Positions 5,647-12,456 of a stretch of 12,456 bases of DNA are shown here, in pieces (within the stretch, counting starts at the first letter, position 1; every line of letters begins with the position of its first letter). This DNA is from JBHIFE01 sp046760985 (GTDB taxonomy: Bacteria; Chloroflexota; Dehalococcoidia; Dehalococcoidales; RBG-16-60-22): NCBI GenBank assembly GCA_046760985.1, contig JBHIFE010000039.1, positions 1 through 12,456 of the forward strand, in the 5' to 3' direction. Below the pieces are notes generated by a model that saw only the letters and a program-made list of their open reading frames with translations, had not been told where the DNA came from and did not search any database. The position numbers and the translations under genes are program-made.

Positions 5647-6494
5647 CCCTAAAACAAGCTCTCAGTCAGGCTCGAGAGATTCTGGCGGCTAATGACATTG
5701 AAGATGCCTCTGTAGAGAGCGAGTTACTGCTGAGACATACGCTGAAAATAAGCCGAGTTCAGCTATATCTAGACCTCAGCCGTGAACTAAGCCGGAAACA
5801 AGAAGAAACCTTCTGGCATCTAATCAAACGTCGCCAAAGTGGTGAGCCTACTGCCTATATCACCGGGCATCGTGAGTTCTATGGTCTTGACTTTTACGTT
5901 GACCCCCGTGTTCTCATCCCTCGACCCGAAAGCGAGTCACTGGTAGAGAAGGCTCTCGACCTGGCTCACCAGCGTTCCATAGCTACTATTGCTGAAATTG
6001 GCACCGGCTGTGGTGCCATTGCCATCAGCCTGGCAGTGCACCTACCCGAAGCTAAAATTTATGCTACCGATATATCAGCCGCAGCGCTCAAAGTCGCCTT
6101 ATCTAACTGTCAGAAACACGGGGTGGCAAATAGAATCTGCCTGCTACAGGGCAATATGCTTGACCCTCTATCTGAGCCCGTTGACCTCATTGTAGCCAAT
6201 CTGCCCTATGTTAAAGAATCAGAATTACCCCCGACCAGTTTTGAGCCGGTACTGGCACTAGATGGAGGTTTAGAAGGACTAGAAAAGATACGCCAGCTAT
6301 GCTACCAGGCAAATAGCAAGCTTCGTCCCCAGGGCTGCTTACTGCTAGAGATAGGGCAGGGGCAAAGGAAAGCAGTAACTACCTTTTTACATAGCCTTTT
6401 CCCCTTGGCTAGAATTGAGGTTACCTCAGACCTGAGCGGTATAGACCGGGTGGTAGGCTTGGACTTTTTTGGGTTGGCAAGTCGTGGAATTTAA
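5643..6494 (+). CDS. prmC: Release factor glutamine N5-methyltransferase (HemK/PrmC)
   Basis: A 283-residue SAM-dependent methyltransferase that modifies the GGQ glutamine of release factors. The N-terminal helical substrate-binding domain (about 1-75) leads into YITGHREFYGLDFYVDPRVL with IPRPESE (72-98). Motif I, AEIGTGCGAIAI, is at 117-128, and an acidic SAM-ribose residue lies in YATDIS (140-145). The active-site tetrapeptide is NLPY (186-189) instead of the usual NPPY; the Asn and Tyr that hold the amide are kept. The GTG start overlaps the prfA stop by 4 bp, the classic coupled arrangement. The length is standard. Confidence 0.94.
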   Translation: MTLKQALSQAREILAANDIEDASVESELLLRHTLKISRVQLYLDLSRELSRKQEETFWHLIKRRQSGEPTAYITGHREFYGLDFYVDPRVLIPRPESESLVEKALDLAHQRSIATIAEIGTGCGAIAISLAVHLPEAKIYATDISAAALKVALSNCQKHGVANRICLLQGNMLDPLSEPVDLIVANLPYVKESELPPTSFEPVLALDGGLEGLEKIRQLCYQANSKLRPQGCLLLEIGQGQRKAVTTFLHSLFPLARIEVTSDLSGIDRVVGLDFFGLASRGI

Positions 6495-6510
6495 GTAATT
6501 CATTTGAATA

Positions 6511-7656
6511 TTGACAATGCGTATCAAAGATTTTGAATTTAACCTCCGCGAGCTGGCTGGCTCGATGGGTGATTTTGGCACCCTCTTCCCTCTAGCCATC
6601 GGTTACTTTGTGGTCAATGGCTTGAACCCGGCCGGTCTTCTAGTGATGATGGGGCTGGCGAATATAGTCACCGGGGTCATTTACCGACTGCCTATGCCCA
6701 TTGAGCCGATGAAGGTACTCGCCGTGGTGGCTATTGCCCAGAGATGGTCGCCTTCTTTGATTTACGCTTCTGGCTTCGGCACCGGCATCATCTGGCTGAT
6801 ACTTGCTTTCACCGGCTTAATTCAGAAGATAGCAGCTATCACCCCAGGGAGCGTGGTGCGTGGCATTCAGGTAGCCTTGGGCATATTGCTTGCCATCCAG
6901 GGCTTTAAGATGGTCTCTACTGGCTGGATTCTGGGGGCGATTTCAATAATTATTGTCATAGCGCTGCGAAAAAGCAGGTATGCTCCAGCAGCTATTGTTC
7001 TTATAGTGCTGGGTATTGCTATACTCGGTTTTCGAGGTGAACTTTTCGGGGTAATTAGCCCGGGCTTTACTTTACCACCGCTTACCATCTTCAGTCCGAT
7101 TGAGATATGGCAGGGGCTGGTTCTGGCTGGTTTCGCTCAGATAGCTCTGACGTCTACAAATGCCATAATAGCCACCAGCGCACTCATTAAAGATTATTGG
7201 CCAAATAAAGCGGTGTCAGAAAAGAGGCTCGCCTTAAACACAGGTATCATGAATACCGTTGTCCCCTTCTTCGGCGGGATGCCTATGTGTCACGGCGCCG
7301 GGGGACTGGCTGGGCAATATTACTTTGGGGCAAGAACCGGTGGTACTAACATTATTGAAGGTATAATTGAGATAAGCCTTGGGCTTTTTCTGGCTGGTTC
7401 CATTGCCAGTCTTTTTTCCCTTTTCCCCCAGAGTATTATCGGCGCCATGCTGCTACTGGTAGGGATTGAGCTCATTAAGTTTATGCGGCACCTAAAACTC
7501 TATGAAACGCCCATAATGACTTTAACTGTAGTGGCTTCGTTGTTAGTTAATATGGCTGTCGGCTTTATTGTGGCAGTGGGTGTGTACCACATCTTAAGAA
7601 AATGGGGAAAGGACAAGAAGTATATCGGCTGGATGGCAAGAGCAGAGGATAAATGA
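6511..7656 (+). CDS. MOT1-type sulfate/molybdate transporter
   Basis: A membrane protein of about 381 residues with roughly ten hydrophobic segments, related to the molybdate transporter MOT1 family (PF16983, SulP-related fold). Family signatures appear in both repeats: ELAGSMGDFGTLFPL (14-28) with PMPIEPMK (61-68) in the first half, and LTSTNAIIATSALIKDYW (213-230) with GMPMCHGAGGLAGQYYFGAR (256-275) in the second. Substrate is likely sulfate, molybdate or tungstate, but sequence alone cannot choose. The start is a TTG at 6511 or, more simply, the ATG at 6517. No Shine-Dalgarno sequence is visible, only a small palindrome ATTCATTTGAAT (6498-6509). It follows prmC by 16-22 bp on the same strand, so it probably depends on the prfA promoter. 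Confidence 0.85.
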   Translation: MTMRIKDFEFNLRELAGSMGDFGTLFPLAIGYFVVNGLNPAGLLVMMGLANIVTGVIYRLPMPIEPMKVLAVVAIAQRWSPSLIYASGFGTGIIWLILAFTGLIQKIAAITPGSVVRGIQVALGILLAIQGFKMVSTGWILGAISIIIVIALRKSRYAPAAIVLIVLGIAILGFRGELFGVISPGFTLPPLTIFSPIEIWQGLVLAGFAQIALTSTNAIIATSALIKDYWPNKAVSEKRLALNTGIMNTVVPFFGGMPMCHGAGGLAGQYYFGARTGGTNIIEGIIEISLGLFLAGSIASLFSLFPQSIIGAMLLLVGIELIKFMRHLKLYETPIMTLTVVASLLVNMAVGFIVAVGVYHILRKWGKDKKYIGWMARAEDK

Positions 7657-7721
7657 TGCTAAAATTAATCAATTGGTTTTTAACCTGGTTTAGGGAGCTT
7701 TTGGTTGAGTACGATCTGTGA
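7656..7721 (+). CDS. Possible 21-residue microprotein after the transporter
   Basis: An ATG at 7656 overlaps the transporter stop codon in a TGATG junction and opens a 21-codon frame ending at TGA 7719-7721. The peptide starts MLKLINWFLTWFRELL and ends in an acidic EYDL. It is short, aromatic-rich and amphipathic, so it could associate with the membrane or with the transporter. AGAGG lies about 10 bases upstream inside the transporter gene. A frame this short can arise by chance, so this is a candidate only. Confidence 0.3.
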   Translation: MLKLINWFLTWFRELLVEYDL

Positions 7722-7769
7722 CCGGAAAGACATAGTGGCATTTTATCCTAAGATAGAAGATAATAGATC

Positions 7770-7798
7770 TTGACAGGGATAATACTATATGGTAGTAT
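7770..7798 (+). promoter_or_regulatory. Promoter with overlapping inverted repeat, NEW3-ABC operon
   Basis: TTGACA (7770-7775), 17 bases, TAGTAT (7793-7798, four of six to TATAAT). The -10 is also the right arm of a perfect inverted repeat ATACTA-tatgg-TAGTAT (7782-7798), a likely repressor site. Expected start is near 7805, leaving a leader of about 100 nt. A weaker promoter-like pair (TTGTAG and TATTAG, about 7843-7871) lies closer to the gene. Confidence 0.55.
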
Positions 7799-7876
7799 AC
7801 AGTATTTAGCTTTATCATGTGAGCTATTGAATTTTAATATCCAGTTGTAGTATTATTAACAGTCATATATTAGAAT

Positions 7877-7898
7877 CCAAAAAATTTTGGCGAGGTGA
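7877..7898 (+). promoter_or_regulatory. RBS of the NEW3 gene with adjacent CCAAAA/TTTTGG palindrome
   Basis: GAGGTGA (7892-7898) stands 7 bases before the ATG at 7906. Directly upstream, CCAAAA-aa-TTTTGG (7877-7890) is a palindrome. In RNA it could pair weakly beside the RBS; in DNA it could be a binding site. Confidence 0.45.
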
Positions 7899-7905
7899 CA
7901 AAGCA

Positions 7906-9114
7906 ATGAAAATAGGGAGAATAATCTGTCTTTTGTTGGTGAGTTTACTGGCAATCAGTCCCTTCGGCAATGTGTTTGCCCAAGAAGAAGAGGAGCCCGA
8001 ATATGTTCTGGTTCTCACTCCAATGGGGGAGCGCTATGATACCTCGGCTGTGGCTGGTAAGGACAAACACCTAATAGTAGATGTAGAAAATCTGGGTACC
8101 GCCTCTATTGATAACATTACCTTTTCTTCAGATCAACCTGAAGGGTGGCTAATTAAGTTCTCGCCGGATAAAGTAGCTTTGTTAGGGGCTAACGATTCTG
8201 AGACAATAGATATAACCATAACACCGCCGGGAATAACTGACCCTGGTGATTACATGGTTACCCTCCGAGCCTCGGGAACGCAAGCTTCCGCCAAGGAGAT
8301 TGACATCAGGGTTAACGTAACAAAGCCTGTGAAGGAGGAAAAGATTGAGCTACTGGCTATCTATCCTACGGTGGAGGCTATTGCTGGCGAGGATTTTGAG
8401 TTTGAGGTAGAGTATAGGTACACCGGAGCTGGAGGAGTATTGGGTGAATCCCGCGACTTTGAACTAAAAACCACAGTACCCGAGGGCTGGGAAGTATATA
8501 TTACCCCGCGCTATGAGAAGGAAAAAAAGATATCAGCCATCAGCCTTAAGCCGGGGGTTGCCTATGGCGAAAGAACCAGAGTCGTAGTTACTCCCCGTCC
8601 CTGGCCATTGCCTGAGCCGGGAGAATACCAGATAACCTTTGAAGCCGTCTCCGGTGAACTTAGGGACTCCATCGAGCTTAAAGCAATAATAACGGCAAAA
8701 TATGTTCTAGCTTTAGCCCCGGCTACCGAGCGCTATAACACTAAAGCTAAAGCTGGCAGGGATAACTACTTCTCGGCAAAAGTAGGGAATCTGGGCACAG
8801 CAGCAATTGATAATATCAACTTCTCGTCGGATAAACCTCAAGGGTGGACAATTGAGTTCTCGCCAGATAAGGTAGATTTACTAGAGGCTTTTGATACTCA
8901 AACAATAGATGTAAACATAAAACCTCCGCCAGAAACTATAGCTGGAGATTACATGGTCACCCTCAGAGCCTCAGGAACGCAAGCTTCGTCTGAGGCGGTT
9001 AAAATTAGGATTACTGTAGAAACCCCCACCATCTGGGGATGGGTTGGGGTAGGAATTATAGCTTTAGTCATTGCTGGCTTGGTTTTCATCTTTATGCGAT
9101 TTAGTCGGCGGTAA
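7906..9114 (+). CDS. Secreted, membrane-anchored triple NEW3-domain protein (COG1470-like)
   Basis: A 402-residue surface protein. It has a Sec signal peptide (1-25: basic MKIGR, hydrophobic core, probable cleavage after VFA), three beta-sandwich domains (about 33-138, 146-263 and 266-371), one transmembrane helix (about 377-397, WGWVGVGIIALVIAGLVFIF) and a short basic cytoplasmic tail MRFSRR. The domains fit the NEW3 (NPCBM-associated) family, with GWxIxFSPDKV and GDYMVTLRASG motifs. Domains 1 and 3 are 66 of 106 residues identical by my alignment, so they arose by internal duplication. The GAGGTGA RBS supports the start. Three bases separate it from the ABC ATPase gene, so it is most likely the extracytoplasmic partner of that transporter. 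Substrate unknown; no catalytic residues recognised. Confidence 0.85.
   Translation: MKIGRIICLLLVSLLAISPFGNVFAQEEEEPEYVLVLTPMGERYDTSAVAGKDKHLIVDVENLGTASIDNITFSSDQPEGWLIKFSPDKVALLGANDSETIDITITPPGITDPGDYMVTLRASGTQASAKEIDIRVNVTKPVKEEKIELLAIYPTVEAIAGEDFEFEVEYRYTGAGGVLGESRDFELKTTVPEGWEVYITPRYEKEKKISAISLKPGVAYGERTRVVVTPRPWPLPEPGEYQITFEAVSGELRDSIELKAIITAKYVLALAPATERYNTKAKAGRDNYFSAKVGNLGTAAIDNINFSSDKPQGWTIEFSPDKVDLLEAFDTQTIDVNIKPPPETIAGDYMVTLRASGTQASSEAVKIRITVETPTIWGWVGVGIIALVIAGLVFIFMRFSRR
8248..8987 (+). repeat. Nucleotide-level repeat within the NEW3 gene
   Basis: The strongest block is 8248-8288 against 8947-8987: 38 of 41 bases identical, coding DYMVTLRASGTQAS in both domain 1 and domain 3. Similarity continues upstream in weaker form, for example GTTCTCGCC and GATAA around 8158 and 8857. 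It marks a duplication kept similar by selection or by gene conversion. Confidence 0.8.
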
Positions 9115-9117
9115 CCA

Positions 9118-10053
9118 ATGAATGAAAAATTAGCCATAGAGACACAAGACCTGACCAAAAAGTATGACGGAGTTACCGTAGTTGACCACCTCAATCTCCA
9201 TATTAGGGAGAATGAGGTATTCGGCTTACTTGGTCCCAATGGCGCCGGTAAAACCACTACCATTCTTATGCTGCTAGGACTAACTGAACCAGTAGCCGGT
9301 ACTGCCCGAGTCTGCGGCTTTAACCCAATCAGGGAGCCCCTTAAGGTAAAGCGTCTGATCGGCTATCTTCCCGAAAAGGTGGGCTTCTACGAGAACCTCA
9401 CCGCCAGAGAAAACCTGAGGTTTATTGCTGAGCTAAATAATATTGGCTATGCCGAGGCTAATAGTAGAGTTGATGAGGCGCTGAAGATGGTGGGTCTGGT
9501 TAAGGAAGCCGATTTAGCCGTGAGCAAATTCTCCCGGGGAATGAAACAACGTCTGGGAATAGCTGACGTGTTAATCAAAAAGCCAAAGGTAATTTTTCTT
9601 GATGAGCCAACTGCTGGGCTTGACCCGAAGGGGATTAACCAACTCCTTGACCTGATAGCTGGTCTACCGAAGATAGGGACAACCGTAGTGCTGTCTTCAC
9701 ATCAATTATATCAGGTGCAAAGGGTGTGCCACAGCATCGGCATACTGTCTAAAGGCAAAATGGTAATTGAGGGTTCTATAGATAAACTGGGTAGAGAGGC
9801 TTTGGCGGGAGGGCGCTATATAATAGAGGTTGAAACCGTCCAACCAACTCCCCAGCTCATAGAGGCTATCAAAGCAATTAAAGGAGTAACAAAAGTAGAA
9901 GCCAAAGATAACATACTCCTGATAAGCACTGATTCCGACCTGCGAGCCGAAATCTCTAAAGCAGTGGTGCAAAACAATTTCCCGCTAATTCAAATGAAAG
10001 TTCAGGAGTTCTCTCTAGACGACATCTATATGAAATATTTTCGCGAAGGTTAA
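9118..10053 (+). CDS. ABC transporter ATP-binding protein (ABC-2/CcmA-type)
   Basis: A 311-residue ATPase that powers an ABC-2 type exporter. Walker A GPNGAGKT is at 39-46. The Q-loop position is YLPE (83-86), the Glu variant usual in this subfamily. The signature is FSRGMKQR (138-145), Walker B is VIFLDEP (158-164) with catalytic Glu163, the D-loop is GLDP and the switch His195 is in LSSHQ. A C-terminal domain of about 80 residues (from about 230) fits the DrrA/CcmA-like tail. It starts 3 bp after the NEW3 gene and ends 7 bp before the permease, so the three form one operon. The substrate is not predictable. Confidence 0.95.
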   Translation: MNEKLAIETQDLTKKYDGVTVVDHLNLHIRENEVFGLLGPNGAGKTTTILMLLGLTEPVAGTARVCGFNPIREPLKVKRLIGYLPEKVGFYENLTARENLRFIAELNNIGYAEANSRVDEALKMVGLVKEADLAVSKFSRGMKQRLGIADVLIKKPKVIFLDEPTAGLDPKGINQLLDLIAGLPKIGTTVVLSSHQLYQVQRVCHSIGILSKGKMVIEGSIDKLGREALAGGRYIIEVETVQPTPQLIEAIKAIKGVTKVEAKDNILLISTDSDLRAEISKAVVQNNFPLIQMKVQEFSLDDIYMKYFREG

Positions 10054-10060
10054 TTAATAC

Positions 10061-10987
10061 ATGGCAGCCATAGTACGTAAAGAGCTAGCTGACTATTTTA
10101 CTAGCATAAGATTTGTCATACTATTTATACTGGTACTGTTTGCTAGTGCTGCCGGGCTAGTCGCTGCTTCCCAAGGAATCCGGGGGGCAAACCTACCCGA
10201 AGGATTTGTCTTCCTCGGACTCTTTACTACGCCGGGAAATGTAATTCCGTCTCTGGTTACCCTCGTCGCCCTGCTGGTTCCCATAATTGGCATAGCCCTG
10301 GGCTTTGATGCTATCAACAGCGAGCGCGCTGGTGGTACCCTAAGCCGAATTCTATCCCAACCTATTTTTCGGGATAGTGTCATCAATGGGAAATTCTTGG
10401 CAGGCATAGTTACCTTGTCTATCATGGTGGGCACTATGCTACTGCTGGTTTCAGGCTATGGTCTGAGTATGATTGGTGTGCCACCAACCGCCGAGGAAGT
10501 CATCAGGCTCTTCCTCTATCTCTTTCTCACCATTATTTTCGGAGCCTTCTGGATGGGTCTAGCTATACTTTTCTCGATATTGCTCCGCAGAGTAGCTGCC
10601 TCTCTGTTGTTCTCACTCGCTCTTTGGCTGTTCTTCAGTATCTTTATCCTCTTGATAGCCCCGGCGATAGCTAATGCTCTGGTTCCTACTGCTAACGGCT
10701 CTGAAGCCGAGATAATTCGCAACACCGAGGTGCAAAAAATGATATTGCGCTTTTCGCCGAATACTCTATTTTCTGAAGCTACTACTGCACTGCTTCTGCC
10801 GAAGGTGGTTGGCAGTTTAGGGGCAATAACCATGAGCCAAATAGCCTACATGCTGCCCAATCCCCTCTCCCTAGGTCAGAGTATCCTCCTTATCTGGCCT
10901 CACCTTACCAGCCTAGTAAGTCTAAGTGCTATTTGTTTTGCTATCAGTTATGTACTGTTTATGAGGCAGGAAATAAGACCGATATAG
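10061..10987 (+). CDS. ABC-2 type transporter permease (NosY-like)
   Basis: A 308-residue membrane protein with about six hydrophobic segments: near 16-36, 60-80, 110-130, 145-175, 182-205 and 280-302. The hallmark cytoplasmic stretch between the second and third helices is FDAINSERAGGTLSRILSQP (84-103), where the ABC ATPase contacts ABC-2/NosY-type permeases. A larger external loop of about 80 residues precedes the last helix. The ATG follows a GAAGGT RBS-like sequence by 10 bp. Only one permease is present, so it presumably homodimerises with two copies of the ATPase; the NEW3 protein would sit outside. It converges on the EF-G-like gene, with only 20 bp between the stop codons. Confidence 0.9.
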   Translation: MAAIVRKELADYFTSIRFVILFILVLFASAAGLVAASQGIRGANLPEGFVFLGLFTTPGNVIPSLVTLVALLVPIIGIALGFDAINSERAGGTLSRILSQPIFRDSVINGKFLAGIVTLSIMVGTMLLLVSGYGLSMIGVPPTAEEVIRLFLYLFLTIIFGAFWMGLAILFSILLRRVAASLLFSLALWLFFSIFILLIAPAIANALVPTANGSEAEIIRNTEVQKMILRFSPNTLFSEATTALLLPKVVGSLGAITMSQIAYMLPNPLSLGQSILLIWPHLTSLVSLSAICFAISYVLFMRQEIRPI

Positions 10988-11007
10988 TTAAAACGAAGAG
11001 CATTAAA

Positions 11008-12456
11008 CTAAGTCTTTTCCGCTTGTCTGCCAGTAATAATCTTCTGGGTGAGGTGGGAAGGTACCTCCTCATAGTGGCTGAACTCTAATGTATAGCTACC
11101 TCTTCCTTGGGTCATTGACTTTAGGTCAATGGCATAGCGCAGAACCTCAGCCAGTGGCACTTGAGCCTCAATAATATTGGTATTACCCTCAGGGTTCATC
11201 CCCAATACTCGAGCTCGCTTGGTATTAAGGTCACCAATAATATCACCGGTGAGGTCGCTCGGAACAGTTACCTTTATATTCATTATCGGCTCCAATAGAA
11301 TTGGCTGAGCCTGGGATAATCCCTTCTTCAGTGCTTGTGCCCCGGCAATTTTGAAACATATTTCTGAGGAATCAACCGGGTGAAAACTCCCGTCATACAA
11401 TGTTGTCTTGATGTCCACCACCGGGTAGTGAGCCAGCACCCCATCTTGTATCGCCTCATTAACTCCCTTTTCCACTGCCGGGATATAATTTTTGGGTATG
11501 GCACCACCCACTATCCTCCCGGCAAACTCGTTGCCGCTACCCCGGGGTAAAGGCTCCAATTCCAGGAAGACATGACCATACTGACCGTGCCCCCCGGTTT
11601 GTTTCTTATGCTTATACTCAGCTTTAGCTGGAATGGTGATGGTCTCTTTGTATGGAACTTTGGGGATTTGTAGTTTCACACCCACACCAAATTTACGCAG
11701 CATTTTTTCTGCCGCCACCTCAATGTGAGTCTCACCAATTCCAGATAGAATGGTCTCACCGGTATCAGCCTCCCTACGCACCCGAAGGGTCGGGTCTTCC
11801 TCAGCTATCCTGGATAGTGCTTCCCCCAGTTTGTCTAAGTCAGCCTTGGTTTTGGGATACACTGCCTCGCCAAAAATGGGCTCAGGGAACCTAGCGGGGA
11901 TAATTTTCAACGCCTTATCCTGACGGCACAGAGTATCCCCAGTGCTAGTTAGGCTCAACTTAGCTACGGCACCTATGTCTCCAGCTCTGATTTGAGATAC
12001 CGGTTCCTGAGCCTTGCCCCTCAGCATAAACAGCTGACCTATCCGCTCCGTCCCACCTCGTGTCGCATTCCACACTTGGGAATTGCTATCAATAGCGCCG
12101 TTATAAACCCGAAAGTAAGTAAGTTTACCGACATATGGGTCAGCACTGGTCTTAAACACCAGGGCAGCTAAAGGAGCCTCCTGACTGGGCTCAATCTTCT
12201 GCTCGGCTGAATCCGTGGCAATAATTACTTCTCGCTCCTTGGGTGCTGGTAGATAATCATAAACCGCATCCATTAGCCAGTTAATCCCTACATTTTGCAG
12301 TGCCGAGCCAGCCAAAATAGGTACAATTTTGCCACTTATTGTTGCCTGGCGTAAGCCCGTCCTAAGCTCTTCCAGAGTGAGTTCCTCACCACCGAGATAT
12401 TTCTCAATGAGCCTATCGTCAATTTCAGCCACTGCCTCTACCAGCTTCTCCCGAAA
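11008..12456 (-). CDS. Elongation factor G-like GTPase, EF-G2 type (5' part missing)
   Basis: The frame is open from the right edge to a TAG at 11008, giving 482 residues that lack the N-terminal nucleotide-binding motifs. Visible parts are the end of the G domain (EIDDRLIEKYLGGEELTLEE and KIVPILAGSALQNVGI), domain II (LVFKTSADPYVGKLTYFRVY), domain III (EEDPTLRVRREADTGETILSG, GETHIEV), domain IV (KKQTGGHGQYGHVF through YDGSFHPVDSSE) and domain V (EPIMNIKVTVP, MTQGRGSYTLEFSHYEEVP). The KHKKQTGGHGQYGH and FHPVDSSE variants resemble the EF-G2/EF-G-like paralogue group more than canonical FusA (typically RQSGGRGQYGH and YHDVDSSE). Its role could be in translocation or an accessory function. The internal GTG at 12432 is not the start, because the frame continues upstream with FREKLVEA. 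Confidence 0.88.
   Translation of the reverse strand, partial: FREKLVEAVAEIDDRLIEKYLGGEELTLEELRTGLRQATISGKIVPILAGSALQNVGINWLMDAVYDYLPAPKEREVIIATDSAEQKIEPSQEAPLAALVFKTSADPYVGKLTYFRVYNGAIDSNSQVWNATRGGTERIGQLFMLRGKAQEPVSQIRAGDIGAVAKLSLTSTGDTLCRQDKALKIIPARFPEPIFGEAVYPKTKADLDKLGEALSRIAEEDPTLRVRREADTGETILSGIGETHIEVAAEKMLRKFGVGVKLQIPKVPYKETITIPAKAEYKHKKQTGGHGQYGHVFLELEPLPRGSGNEFAGRIVGGAIPKNYIPAVEKGVNEAIQDGVLAHYPVVDIKTTLYDGSFHPVDSSEICFKIAGAQALKKGLSQAQPILLEPIMNIKVTVPSDLTGDIIGDLNTKRARVLGMNPEGNTNIIEAQVPLAEVLRYAIDLKSMTQGRGSYTLEFSHYEEVPSHLTQKIITGRQAEKT

Noticed and set aside
6511..6516. TTGACA as a -35 box at the transporter start
   Set aside because: No TATAAT-like hexamer lies 16-18 bases downstream, and transcription would start inside the coding region.
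12430..12432. GTG at 12432 as the true start of the EF-G-like gene
   Set aside because: The frame stays open to the window edge with family-like sequence (FREKLVEAVAEIDDR), and the GTPase motifs expected upstream are missing, so the gene is cut by the window.

Overview
The window looks like a bacterial chromosome segment of moderate GC and dense gene packing, with frequent GTG starts. The mix of genes suggests an uncultured Chloroflexota lineage, probably Dehalococcoidia-like. Pointers are archaeal-flavoured small regulators (a winged-helix and a ribbon-helix-helix protein), NEW3-repeat surface proteins paired with ABC-2 transporters, and a PrmC with an NLPY active site. That placement is inference from remembered family distribution. 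Nothing points to a phage, plasmid or insertion sequence, and I see no tRNA, rRNA or CRISPR array.

Layout, left to right. (1) 1-179 (-) is the N-terminus of a membrane protein, probably a sensor, behind a strong promoter that would give an almost leaderless mRNA. (2) 262-1923 (-) is a GH3-family adenylate-forming acyl-acid amido synthetase. It diverges from a two-gene + strand operon, 2143-3592: a small excisionase-like HTH protein overlapping fabF (beta-ketoacyl-ACP synthase II). The 219-bp divergent region between them carries several palindromes. (3) 3648-4341 (-) holds two small DNA-binding proteins (RHH and winged helix), separated by a hairpin plus U-tract that sits directly in front of the RHH ribosome binding site. 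(4) 4342-4575 carries two good divergent sigma70-type promoters and an unexplained hairpin between them. (5) 4576-7656 (+) is prfA-prmC (release factor 1 and its glutamine methyltransferase, 4-bp overlap), then a MOT1-type sulfate/molybdate transporter and a possible 21-codon microORF. (6) 7906-10987 (+) is a three-gene operon: a secreted, membrane-anchored triple-NEW3 protein, an ABC ATPase and an ABC-2 permease. (7) 11008 to the right edge (-) is an elongation factor G of the EF-G2-like type, converging on the permease with a 20-bp gap.

Functional links. prfA-prmC is a housekeeping translation-termination pair, because PrmC modifies the GGQ glutamine of RF1. The NEW3-ATPase-permease set reads as one envelope export or efflux complex of unknown substrate. 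The most unusual unit is the divergent GH3 / HTH-fabF locus. It places an acyl-activating, amide-forming enzyme opposite a fatty-acyl elongating enzyme and a small regulator, and could be a private acyl-amide (for example N-acyl amino acid) pathway. That last reading is a hypothesis.
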